Position numbers and translations under genes: made by a program | Part shown: positions 22,418 through 31,340 of the stretch, in pieces | Numbering within the stretch: the stretch's first letter is position 1 | Layout of the letters: every line of letters starts with the position of its first letter | Assembly (NCBI GenBank): GCA_022496185.1 | Contig: WTXG01000338.1 | Span: 1 to 34,493 of the forward strand | DNA from: Multifurca ochricompacta | Lineage: Eukaryota; Basidiomycota; Agaricomycetes; Russulales; Russulaceae | DNA length: 34,493 bases | Direction: 5' to 3' | The notes under the pieces: model-generated | The model's input: the letters and a program-made list of their open reading frames with translations, nothing else | What the model was told of the DNA's origin: nothing | Database searches by the model: none

Positions 22418-22510
22418 GGAAAAAATAGATAACGAAAGCAGTCCAAAAGCGACGAAAACAAAGATAATATCCGACAGCACAACGGAAAGACAAAACATGT
22501 CGTGCAATTG

Positions 22511-23803
22511 TCAAGCGGCGGCAATGACAGGGGGCAGAGGCTCACCATCCCCACTACAGGATTGGTTGTGGGCCACGGGACTACCGTGGTCATCGGGCGA
22601 ATCATCCGAAGGTGGAATGGCAGGCGTCGCCGCCGCAGTTACGACTGCTTCGCCAGCGGGATTTATGGCACGTTTCGCCTTCTTTCCGGACTTCGATACG
22701 CTATCCTCGCCGCCTGACCGCTTTTTCTTTTTCCGGCGCTCGTCATCAGAAATCGCCATTTTGTTGCCAGCCGTTTGCTCACTGGGCGGCGCAGGCGGCG
22801 CCTGACCTAGAGGGGCGGGTATGTGACCGTACGCCCCGGGAGGCGGAGGATAGATTGGCACGGGTGGGTATCCTGGGTGTATTGGATAATACGCAGGATG
22901 GTGCGGTGGTTGCCCATGCGGAGGAACGTCGCTGTTCCCATGACCGTCTGGAGGCGGTGGGACATACCCAGGCGGAGGAGGATAGTACGGGTACGACCAG
23001 TACCCCTCCGGTGGGAGGTACTGTGGGGGTATGGCAGGGGCAGCTCCGGGGGGAACACCGTTCGTCTGATCAGGCGGAACAGGCCATGAGCCTTCACCAT
23101 TAGGAGGAAACCCTATCAGGAAATATTAGAGATGAAATAGAGTCCGAGCGGATGTGAGTATAAAGTTACCTGGGTACGGAGAAGTTTCAGGAGCCGGAAG
23201 TTTGCTTTTACGTTTGTAAGGACCGCGCTTAATCCCAACCTTTCGGGCCTTACGCACGCCGTCTATACATGAGTCCGCGAGACCGTATTTTTGACATCTT
23301 TGGCATGGACGCGCTTCATCACACCGTTTACAGGCAGCGGCACAATTAGTGCACTTCGGACGAAGATACGAGTGGTCAGATGACAGACAGGGTGGGGTGG
23401 AACAAAAATACTTACCGCCATCTTAACTTGTTTGCGTTTTGTGCGCGTGACCACAGGAGGCGCCTGAGGTGGGAATGGTACATAACCTTGGGTATTCATC
23501 AGACGGGCCGGGGGAAAAAAAAACAGAGGTTAGAGGTTCGAATGATATACCTTGGGCAGGAGCAGGTGGAGGAGGGTACCCGTACATTATCCCCGGAGGG
23601 GGGAACATAACGTATGGTCCAGGAGGGGGCGCGTTCGGATCACCGTTGGGGTCCGCGGGCGGAGGATAATACCATGTATAAGCACCGGGCGGAGGATGGT
23701 AAGGCGAACCTGGAAACGGTTGAGGAGGGTATTGGGGCAGAGATGGCGGGTGGGGTGCCGGTTCAGCAGCAGGGGACGTAGATTTTGCTTGGTCACCACT
23801 CAT
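22511..23803 (-). CDS. Zn2Cys6 transcription factor with proline/tyrosine-rich flanks
   Basis: Four coding exons on the minus strand: 23803-23551, 23486-23416, 23353-23170 and 23112-22511, giving about 370 aa; all phases agree. Residues 109-137 form a canonical C-x2-C-x6-C-x5-C-x2-C-x8-C zinc cluster (CTNCAAACKRCDEARPC then QRC..C), followed by a basic linker GIKRGPYKRKSK. Both flanks are low-complexity, with YPPPP, PPPGAY and PPYYP-like units (residues 15-85 and 175-270), then an acidic patch and a lysine-rich nuclear signal (DDERRKKKKRSG). The cluster is known to bind DNA as part of fungal regulators. Unusually, the zinc cluster is in the middle of the protein and no fungal-specific transcription factor homology domain follows. 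Intron 2 splits just before the first cysteine. The targets are unknown. Confidence 0.85.
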
Positions 23804-23809
23804 GACTTT

Positions 23810-23969
23810 CTGCAACGACGAATGACAGGAATGCTAGAAAGGGATTTTGAAAGGGGAGCGCCCCGTAAAATTGTTAACGTGAGCATCATGTACACACACA
23901 CGTTTTGCAGGAAATAAGAGGAGAGGAGGATAGGTGAAGTGAGGGGAAAAGAAAGAAGAGACGGCGTAC
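23810..23969 (-). other. probable 5' UTR intron of the Zn2Cys6 gene
   Basis: On the minus strand a GTACGC donor follows CCGAG and a pyrimidine-rich stretch ends TCGTTGCAG, six bases before the ATG at 23,803. Joining the exons in frame with the upstream open stretch (IEAEHYLAESERRR, 23,971-24,085) gives a stop at once, so the upstream exon is taken as leader rather than coding. Confidence 0.5.
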
Positions 23970-24523
23970 CTCGGCTCTGGGTCGTTCGGGATTTCAAGAT
24001 CTCGTCGCCGCTCAGACTCAGCTAGATAGTGCTCCGCCTCAATTCTCCTAGGGATCCTGGGGATGAAGTCAATACTGATTCTCACGACCGCACCTCTGCT
24101 TTCTTTTTTTTTGTTGATTTAACTTTTACGGTTTCTAGAGCGATTTATTGATGGTTAGACAAGATGAGGTAGGGGGGGGAATTAGGAGTGAGGATGATGT
24201 GGTTCGGGGGGATGGGTGATGCCGTGCACGTGCGAAAAAGGTCACAAATTGAAAAATAAAATGAAATGAGTGACCCCGACCAAGCCGAGCCGAGGGCTGC
24301 CTTCACCTTCACCTTCACCTTCACTTTGACTTTGACTTTGACTTTTGACCCCTTTCAGCGCCTCTAACTCCCCTACTAATCCCTCCTCCACACCTTCAAA
24401 ATGGTTCTTGTACAATGAAATGTCCCAAGGCGCTAAAATATATGCGCATGATCCATCTACAACGTAAATTAAGTATTCAACTGAGCTTCTCAAACTCAAG
24501 TTCAATTCTCCGACTGAATCCGC
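23970..24523. other. intergenic: leader and promoter of the Zn2Cys6 gene, repeat tract
   Basis: Bases 23,971-24,085 read openly on the minus strand but have no ATG. A T run near 24,103-24,112 and a G run near 24,173 flank the promoter area. A hexanucleotide repeat lies at 24,301-24,349. An open minus frame at 24,242-24,505 has no ATG and is preceded by the TAA of the next gene, so I treat it as 3' flank. Confidence 0.4.
24301..24349 (+). repeat. hexanucleotide repeat, CTTCAC then CTTTGA units
   Basis: Four CTTCAC-type units change abruptly into three to four CTTTGA-type units. It lies in the 3' flank of the minus-strand model ending at 24,524. Confidence 0.75.
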
Positions 24524-24980
24524 TTAGCCTTTTTTTTTCTTTTTCTTTATTTTTCTTCTCGTGTTCAACTCCCTTAGCTTTCTAGACGCGTCGTCTGGTA
24601 GCGGTCTGACGTCGTCGATAACTTCGTAGGCTAACTTTTTAGGAAAGCCATCGGACGAACGAATGAAACTCTTGTTCCTATCGTACTTATGCGTGACTAA
24701 TCATCCTTACTTGGTTCTTACCTCGTCCGACTGGTCCACTCCTACCTTTTACGAGGTCCTCATGACCTCTTCCGCCTACCTCATTGGTCGCCGAATCCCT
24801 CACTGCCATTCCTGATGATTCCCTCCTCGTTCGTGTAGCCAAACGTGAAAGTGAACACGGAAATACTATGCGTACTTCTGGACGTAGAGCTTGTGATGCT
24901 GCCACCCAGACAGTACGAGACCTGAAAGTATCGAAGCTGATCAGAGCCCGGGGTGGGCGAGCCCTGCACTTTCCGCCGTT
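24524..24980 (-). CDS. possible minus-strand gene, C-terminal exons only, unknown protein
   Basis: The last exon, 24696-24524, reads KYDRNKSFIRSSDGFPKKLA, then YEVIDDVRPLPDDASRKLRE and a lysine tail ending KKKKKKG before TAA; it looks like real coding sequence. A 49-bp intron (24,697-24,745, GTAGGA..GATTAG) joins it in correct phase to an open frame running up to about 24,980 (DSATNEVGGRGHEDLVK). No ATG is found in that frame, so the 5' end and first intron are unresolved. The acceptor has no pyrimidine tract. I do not recognise the protein. Other strand models overlap upstream (25,067-25,565). Confidence 0.35.
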
Positions 24981-25066
24981 ATCCACGATTACGGCTTACC
25001 CTCCGTACACTAGATCTCTTCATCTCCATTCAATCGGCCCCATCCAGTCTAATCTTTTGAGTTGTT

Positions 25067-25565
25067 ATGTCTGGGAAGAACTTTGTGAAGATAGAGTCTC
25101 CACCTCCCGGCTTCACGCCCATGTCGTCACACCTTCTGTCCAATGGTAATAGTCCACGCGCTACCGACGTCCCCTTGCAATGGTTGCATTCGACCAGCTA
25201 TTTTCAACACCCGATTGGCAGGAGTCGATTACTGTGTGACACCTCGGTATGAAGACGCTTATCTTCGGCGCTCCAAGTGCTGCCTTGATCTTCGAAACCG
25301 GACGTCGCACACGAACGACCCACCTTATCTCAGCCTTCGGGCGCGGCAGTGGCCGCACCTCGGCTGTCGAGTCGCCATGGATGGGAATCTGGTGTTGGGA
25401 CGACGAAAATCACAGACTAAACCCGCACTCACACCTATGAGCTTCGCGGCCAACAACTCGTTACATGTATGTACTCGTACGATGGAACGAACCTTCCTTT
25501 CCGTTCTTCTTTCCGCCTGCACTATAACCTAGCCTCCTACTGTACCAAGGCAGAGCCATAAGTAA
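25067..25565 (+). CDS. possible small three-exon gene, unknown protein
   Basis: Exons 25067-25145, 25198-25466 and 25533-25565 would give about 126 aa starting MSGKNFVKIESPPPGFTP. Introns are 52 bp (GTAATA..GACCAG) and 66 bp (GTATGT..TATAACCTAG); the second has an excellent donor, branch site and acceptor, and both keep frame. The product is basic and has no domain I know. The minus strand also has an open stretch over exon 1 (GDSIFTKFFPDITTQKIRLD), so the true strand is not settled. Confidence 0.3.
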
Positions 25566-26209
25566 CCCCCTGTCAATCTTCTCAAGTCGAGTCGCATCTC
25601 CCTCCCCGGGATCTTCTGTCATTTTACCGTCGATTCGGAAGATCCTACGGTTTCATAAACGTTATCTTGATGGACAAGCTTGGTCCTAGTTTTTTTTCCC
25701 CCCGCTCTCAGGTTTTCCACTTGTCTGCTCGTGAAACAATATGTACTTGAATAGGGTCAAGAGATAAAATTATAGGGAGTGTTCCCGGACTTTGGTTCTG
25801 TGTTTCTGTTCTAGGGGGCGGCTTCCACCCCCGTCATCTACACCCATAATGTATGGAATATCTTCCAACTCAGGGTGTGCGCTTTGCGGACGACGGCATG
25901 CAATCTGAATGATGATCACATGTGCTACGCAATAACTCCGATCAGTTGCGCATTCTCCCCTCGTTCATTTGTTCATGCTACTTCCACTTTCCAGCGGATG
26001 GCGCCACGGGCATAGCTTTAGGTCGACTAGCCCGAGAAAAGGAAGCGACCTGTGTCAGGTCCCAGGAATTACAAATCGATTAACAGTGCAAGTATAGTGT
26101 GATACTACAAAACGCCCGAGGTGCAGATATCATAATGATTAAGGTGGTGATTTCGTACGGTAAATGCCCTTAGTATGTGGGCGTGTGTGCGTCGTTTATT
26201 CATCATCCG
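25566..26209. other. intergenic, no gene seen
   Basis: Stops in all frames at short intervals; no RNA gene is recognised. The right part is the 3' flank of the minus-strand gene ending at 26,210. Confidence 0.5.
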
Positions 26210-27628
26210 TCAGGAACGCAGCGCCTTGACACCACTTCTGGCGTCTACAGGCAGCATTTGTCTGTGCAGAAAGTCGCGCCCGAAACCGCGCCTGTCCATC
26301 ATCGCCTTCTTCAGCCCGAATCGCGGATTGACAATGATTTCTCCGTAGTCATATTCCTCTTCATCGTCATCACTCTCAGCGCCGTCACCCTCTCCCAGTT
26401 CCTCAGGACCTGCGAAGAAGAAACGCACGGGAACCCTAGTGGTTGAGGTCTCAATGACATCCGCTAGGCTTCTGGCCACCACTGGAAGTCCTATGGGAGT
26501 TGTGACCGTAGCAGGGATTGTGGCCGGACTCCCTGCTAGGACAGCCCGCTCAGTCATCCTAACGAGCGCGGTGAGAACTTCCCAGCGAGTTTGCCAGCTC
26601 TGCTCCCAGCTCAGCCTCGTCAATAAAGGGACTGTGCTCTCCGACTTTGATAGGTCATGTGGAACTGGCGCATGTTTTTCCTCTTCAGCGTCGCAATACT
26701 TGTCGGTGCTGCTTGGTGTACCAGAAGGTTGGTCATCACTGTGTTGATCAACTTTCTCTGAATCTTTTGCGTAGAGGGCTCTTTCACGGGCGGCAGTGTC
26801 CATGTTGCAAACAAAAAGGACTTTCTGTATCGTCCAGAGAGGGTAATTGCAAAATGTCTGATCCAGCCTCGCCACCTGTGGATCATGAAGGGCAGTAAGA
26901 TCGCCAGTTCGAGGGAATAATTTCTCGTTGATTTCCGTCTTCTTACCCGCTGGTGCGAATTCGCTTTCCGATATTATTGGCGATGATACACGGGAACGCC
27001 TAAGGGATGGGGGTTCGATAAGAGCGGGATTAGATATTCCACTATAAGCACCCATTTCGGCTTCGGCTGTTTCAACTTCCGCCCGCCACTGCATCCATTC
27101 ATCATACCGCGTGTTCCACAGCCACTTTTGGTGTTGAAGCGCGCTGCGTGACAGACCATGGTTGGGGAACATAGGACGTAATGGATTGGGTGGGTGCATG
27201 GACGGGTCTTTTGGAAGAGCGAGACTCGGAGATTCTTGGTCTGGAAATGCATCCGGGACTAGAATGGGGGGCGGTGTCAGAGGAACTGGGTAGTAGGGGC
27301 GGAGGTCGTTAGGAAAAGTGGTATCGCTTGTGTCCGAGTCGGTAGACCATTCATCTGAGGTCTCTGAGTCCGGTGTGTCCTCGTCCGAGTCAGCGCTCGG
27401 TGGAGTGCCAACGGTGTCTTCAACTTGGGACACGACTTTATCGTGGTGAGGGCGGTGTCTGGTCTTGGGTGGCTTATTCTTTCGAAATCCAATTCGGCTT
27501 TGTGGGCGGGACGGGGCTTCGGGTTCGTTGGGGGATTCTTTGGGGTGAGATATATTTGTGAACAAGGACTTGACCAGGGCCTCGTATGATTTACTTCTTC
27601 CGTTGGAGCCGCTGCCGTCGCGCGGCAT
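26210..27628 (-). CDS. conserved-looking hypothetical protein, single exon, 472 aa
   Basis: One uninterrupted frame from the ATG at 27,628 (MPRDGSGSNGRSKSYEALVK) to a stop at 26,210. I do not recognise a named domain. Visible layout: a basic, Pro/Ser-rich N-terminus with RKNKPPKTRHRPHHDK; an acidic Ser/Asp/Thr stretch at about residues 78-105; a Pro-rich segment; a Trp-rich segment, QHQKWLWNTRYDEWMQW, at about 165-181; then a more ordered second half with DQTFCNYPLWTIQKVLFVC, SWEQSWQTRWEVLTALVRM and VPVRFFFAGPEELGEG; and an acidic tail before a basic end. No signal peptide or membrane span. The lack of introns is unusual beside its many-exon neighbours. A nuclear or scaffold role would be guesswork. 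Confidence 0.8.
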   Translation of the reverse strand: MPRDGSGSNGRSKSYEALVKSLFTNISHPKESPNEPEAPSRPQSRIGFRKNKPPKTRHRPHHDKVVSQVEDTVGTPPSADSDEDTPDSETSDEWSTDSDTSDTTFPNDLRPYYPVPLTPPPILVPDAFPDQESPSLALPKDPSMHPPNPLRPMFPNHGLSRSALQHQKWLWNTRYDEWMQWRAEVETAEAEMGAYSGISNPALIEPPSLRRSRVSSPIISESEFAPAGKKTEINEKLFPRTGDLTALHDPQVARLDQTFCNYPLWTIQKVLFVCNMDTAARERALYAKDSEKVDQHSDDQPSGTPSSTDKYCDAEEEKHAPVPHDLSKSESTVPLLTRLSWEQSWQTRWEVLTALVRMTERAVLAGSPATIPATVTTPIGLPVVARSLADVIETSTTRVPVRFFFAGPEELGEGDGAESDDDEEEYDYGEIIVNPRFGLKKAMMDRRGFGRDFLHRQMLPVDARSGVKALRS

Positions 27629-28011
27629 GGTGATTACGGGAAAATTAAGCTAAGAAAAGTTGAAAATCTTGAGTGGCCTCTTGTCGGGAAAGTGGCAGCG
27701 AGAGTTCAAGTTGATGTTGGACTGGACTAAAAGGGGATCGGTTGTTGCTGTGCAACTCGCAACTCGGGCCACTGTTCATACATAATTAACGAGAGCCAAA
27801 TAAGGACAAAGAAATATAACGCGTCGCTCACGTGGTGAGAAATAATTGTTATTACCTTGTTACCTCGTTTTCCAACACCTTATACAATGGAGAAAGAGTG
27901 TACCAACTACACCCCGTGTATGCGATTAAATCTGAGGTGAGGTTGCAACCTACACTCGCAAATCCTTCGGTTGCTCATAGGCACGACTCCGCCGGAACTG
28001 TCAGAAAATGA

Positions 28012-28028
28012 TTTCACGTGACGTGAAA
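28012..28028. promoter_or_regulatory. palindromic CACGTG/TGACGT-like site
   Basis: TTTCACGT-G-ACGTGAAA is a perfect 8-bp inverted repeat with one central base. It holds an E-box (CACGTG) overlapping a CRE half (TGACGT), and more GTGAYG words follow within 45 bp. bHLH and bZIP factors bind such sites in fungi. It lies about 385 bp before the start of the 472-aa gene. Binding is inferred only. Confidence 0.45.
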
Positions 28029-29010
28029 CGTTCCAATCCTGTGATGTGACTTTTGTGACGACGTGACATTGACCTTGTCTTTGGCCTTTGGCTTTTGGTT
28101 TTATTTCTCTCTGCTGCGATGTAATAATTTTTGAGTCTTCAAGGTTCCTTTGTGGATAATGGACCTAGGACAGATGTGGGAGGGAACTGTGGTAGGTAGG
28201 TGTGCTCGGCTCGCTTGAAGGGAAGGGTAAGAGGTTTCTCGCCTGCCGTGCCGGGCATTATCTGACATGCATCTCCATGGGCCAAACTTTAAAGGATTCA
28301 ACCTTGTGTTATTGGTGAAATGTTCCTTCAGATTTGCTTATACCTCGGACACCGCCCGTATTGTTGCTAGATTATTGCGCGGACACGTCTTCCCATTTAA
28401 CCATTTTGAATAGTCACCCGGGCGGAGGTGAGGTGGGTGGATTGCTTCCCCAGCCTGTAGGCCCTCTCTCCTCCATTCAATCCTATTTTCCCTTAGCCGC
28501 CTTATGAATTTAATTTCACATATTTCAATGGACTAGTGTAAGACCTCAGCGATGCCGAGTCTTGGCTTCCGCTTACACTCTCCCGCCCTCTACGTCCTTT
28601 TTTCTAAGAGCTTGGCTCAATTATGATCAAAATTGTTTATGGAAGGACAGCGATTACCCAGCGATCCTTTAATGCTGCCACACGGGTCTTGATACCTCCG
28701 CTTGGAAGCTTGTAAATTCTGACCTCACTATAATACGTGAATAAGAATTCTGTCTAAGTCGATGATGCATCAAATGCGTCAGCGGTCGAAATTGAACCGT
28801 CCACACGAGATAACAGCATTGACACCCTGCCTGCAATAACCTTATAGCTTCCAGCCATCGTATGTCCGAATTATTGGCTTTTGGGTTGGTCCCCAGTGTA
28901 AGTGCGGAATATATTTGTTGTATCACCCTGCATCTTTCCCTTTTCCTCCACCATGTCTTCGTCCCGGCCAACAACAACTCCTGCCAGTCTCCTCACCATC
29001 GTTCATATAC

Positions 29011-29129
29011 CCAGTTGGATGGGTTTAACGACACAAATCGGTCCAGTTGGGTGAACCAACAATCCCGCGCCAGTTGGATGGGGCGAGTACCTCCGAATGG
29101 GGAGATAAGCGATAAGTCCAGTTGGATGG
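29011..29129 (+). repeat. four spaced copies of CCAGTTGGATGG
   Basis: Exact or near-exact copies start at 29,011, 29,043 (CCAGTTGGGTGA), 29,070 and 29,118, spaced 32, 27 and 48 bases. They lie 40-160 bases beyond the stop of the cystathionine gamma-synthase gene, thus in its 3' UTR or just after, where they read CCATCCAACTGG in the RNA. Confidence 0.7.
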
Positions 29130-29169
29130 ACGTCTCCGCACACACGCTACGAAAGCGCGGGAGGTTTCT

Positions 29170-31127
29170 CTATGCACCTGCATTCGCCTCAGCGCGATAT
29201 GCTTCTTCTGCAGCTCTCAAGGCATTCGCGAACACCGTGTCCAGCCAGCTGACGTCCTCCATCCCGACGCTGACGCGCACGAGCGACCTGGGTACCCCAT
29301 ACTGCGCTGCCCAGTCGAGCTCACCATAGTGCGCGAGGATCGTGTATGGGCACGCTAGGGTGAAGTTGGTGCCGAGGCTAGGGCCCTTGTCACATGCAAG
29401 CGCGTCGTAGAACGCCTCTGCCGCGCCCTGGCTTACGAACGAGAGCGAGAACAAGCCACCGAAGCCACCACCAGGTAAACGGCGCGCAGCGTAATGCTCG
29501 GCGGTTTGCCACTTGGGGTAGAAGACGTCGGTGATCGATGACGATGGTTTCTGAGAGGCCGCATGTAAAAAGTCGCATACGCGCTCGGCATTTACGTCAA
29601 TTTGTGCCGCACGTCGCGAGAAATTTCGTGAGTTGCGTTCCATGAAGATGGCGTCCTCGTCGTAAAATATATCTTCATATCTTATAAGCAGTCGCTCCCT
29701 GAGCGAAACGTAGTGCTTGCGCGCGGGGTTCAAGACGAGGCTGCGATAGGCATCAGCTCCACGGAAGCAGGGAGGAAAAGATTACTGAAGATTACTGCCT
29801 ACCTGCCGCCCATGACATTTGAGTCCCCACTGAAGAGCTTTGTTAAGCTGGTCACCACAATGTCCGCGAACGGCAAAGTTTCGACATTGACGAAGTTTCC
29901 GATGCTGTCATCAATGACAATCAAGAAGTCGTACTTATCCGCGAGGGCGCGCAGGCGCGGAAGATCGGCGGAGCGCAGAAGCGGGTTCGAAGGAAACTCT
30001 GTGAAAAGCGCGAGGATTGGTGGTTCGTCGGGATGTTCTGCTTGTTCTGCTTCAAGAATCTCCTCCAACTCGTCGATGGAAGAGTCCAAGCCATGGCCCA
30101 GAAAGTAACATCCGGGGCCCCACTTCTCCAGGACCTTGACTGTATCAGTATAAGGGAAGCTGGAAGCGAGGAAAGCCTCAGGGAGTGTCCGTTAACTCGG
30201 TTGATGAACACATACCCAAAGCAGACACTCTTTTTATCACCCCTGACATCTAGAGCAAGTTGATGCGCCGACCAAATGGCACTCATCCCGGTTGGAAAGA
30301 GGAATACATCATGCTCCGTGATTGCAACCCCGCGTACGCTTTGCGTAACCTCAACTTCGCCGTTGATGGCACTCTCGTCGCGTACGAGCACACCTGCGAT
30401 GCGGCGCCGCAAGGCACCTTTTGCCTTCTTGGCTAAAGCAACATCGAGGTTGCGTCCATAACGCTCCTCGAGATATACAGCCTGGTCCGTTTCTAGTGGC
30501 TGTGCACCATTAGGAGTATAACGAGACGACTTAGAAGCATAATGGCGATGTGCCATGGGTTTGAGATGCGTAGGAGTAGAAGGGGGCGATGCGGCTAATG
30601 TGAGAGCAGCGAGACACTGCGTGGCAAGTCTGCTCGAGACTCCGAGGCCGGTGTGTTGCCAGAATTGTTTGGCTATGGAAAATTTGTCCTCCAGGAATAG
30701 TACGAGGAAGATGCAGAGGTTGTCGGAGATGCAGTGCTGCACGACGCGGGCAGAAACATCGCGTGCAGCTAGGAATGCGCGGCACGCTTCTGCAGATTTT
30801 CGAGATGGAAAGAGTAGAGACCTCTCTGAGGATGTGCCGAACTTTTGTTCGAGGAGAGAGGAGAGCTGTGTGCAAAACGAAAACAAGTGAGCTGACGAAA
30901 AGTTGCAGTAGTAGGCCGCATGAGAAACGCAGAATGCAGCAGCCCCTCACCTTCTTGATGTTTAGATGTATAAAAAACCGAGGATATCCTGACTGCATGA
31001 CGTCCACCACACGCGCTTCGCCTTCTTCATATCCGACATTATCCACCCACTTGGGGAGTGAGACCGAGATGGCGTGTTCTGTGAAAGCAGGAATCGGATT
31101 GCCGAGAGTGTTTTGTGAAGGGGCCAT
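29170..31127 (-). CDS. STR2: cystathionine gamma-synthase, fungal Str2 type (PLP enzyme)
   Basis: Four exons on the minus strand: 31127-30951, 30865-30216, 30159-29803 and 29740-29170; 584 aa. The enzyme joins an activated homoserine to cysteine to make cystathionine in methionine synthesis. The N-terminal extension typical of the fungal type is present ([20 protein letters not shown], then [16 protein letters not shown]). The Cys/Met-metabolism PLP fold follows: [36 protein letters not shown], an acidic [10 protein letters not shown] helix, [24 protein letters not shown], and [20 protein letters not shown], where Lys at about 383 should bind PLP. The C-terminal part shows [29 protein letters not shown] and [13 protein letters not shown], all standard. 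The length fits fungal Str2-like proteins (about 570-650 aa). The start is the first in-frame ATG; only TTG lies upstream. Closely related yeast paralogues of uncertain activity exist, so exact substrate is inferred. Confidence 0.9.
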
Positions 31128-31340
31128 GGGTGTTAGAATTAGAATTAGAAACAAAGGATGAGATTAAAATTTTATCGGAAGGTGTTGTTTAGTCCCAGCG
31201 CTGAACCTTTCAACATTTCATTTAAATTCAATTCACGGCATCTCATACAAGCATTCGACATAAGTGTAGTACAAAATACAGTATCAGCGAGGACAAGGTT
31301 CACAATCATATACACCAATATTGGTGTCCACCGCTCCTTG

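Larger units (their letters stand above)
21847..22510. other. intergenic: MAM33 promoter and 3' flank of the Zn2Cys6 gene
   Basis: Low-complexity DNA: a CCCAT-type repeat (22,046-22,084), AT-rich AATAAATA blocks, an AAAC repeat near 22,180-22,197 and an A run (22,401-22,417). No gene is seen. Confidence 0.5.
27629..29169. other. 1.5-kb intergenic: promoter of the 472-aa gene and 3' flank of the cystathionine gamma-synthase gene
   Basis: No supported gene. It contains an E-box/CRE-like palindrome at 28,012-28,028, further GTGACG repeats to about 28,070, and four copies of a 12-bp motif at 29,011-29,129. The plus-strand frame at 28,862-29,329 overlaps the real gene on the other strand and is rejected. 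Confidence 0.5.

Noticed and set aside
22380..23103. Plus-strand open frames opposite the Zn2Cys6 gene
   Set aside because: Antisense shadows of the proline-rich exon, which keeps several frames open through its composition.
23834..24085. Minus-strand frame RISIDFIPRIPRRIEAEHYL upstream of the Zn2Cys6 gene
   Set aside because: It looks protein-like but has no ATG and does not splice in frame to the next exon; more likely leader sequence.
24242..24505. Minus-strand frame with SQSQSQSEGEGEGEG
   Set aside because: It begins directly after the TAA of the previous exon, has no ATG, and the repeat is explained by the hexanucleotide tract.
28862..29329. 155-codon plus-strand frame overlapping the STR2 3' end
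   Set aside because: Its second half is antisense to clearly coding STR2 sequence and its first half is the repeat region; no homology words.
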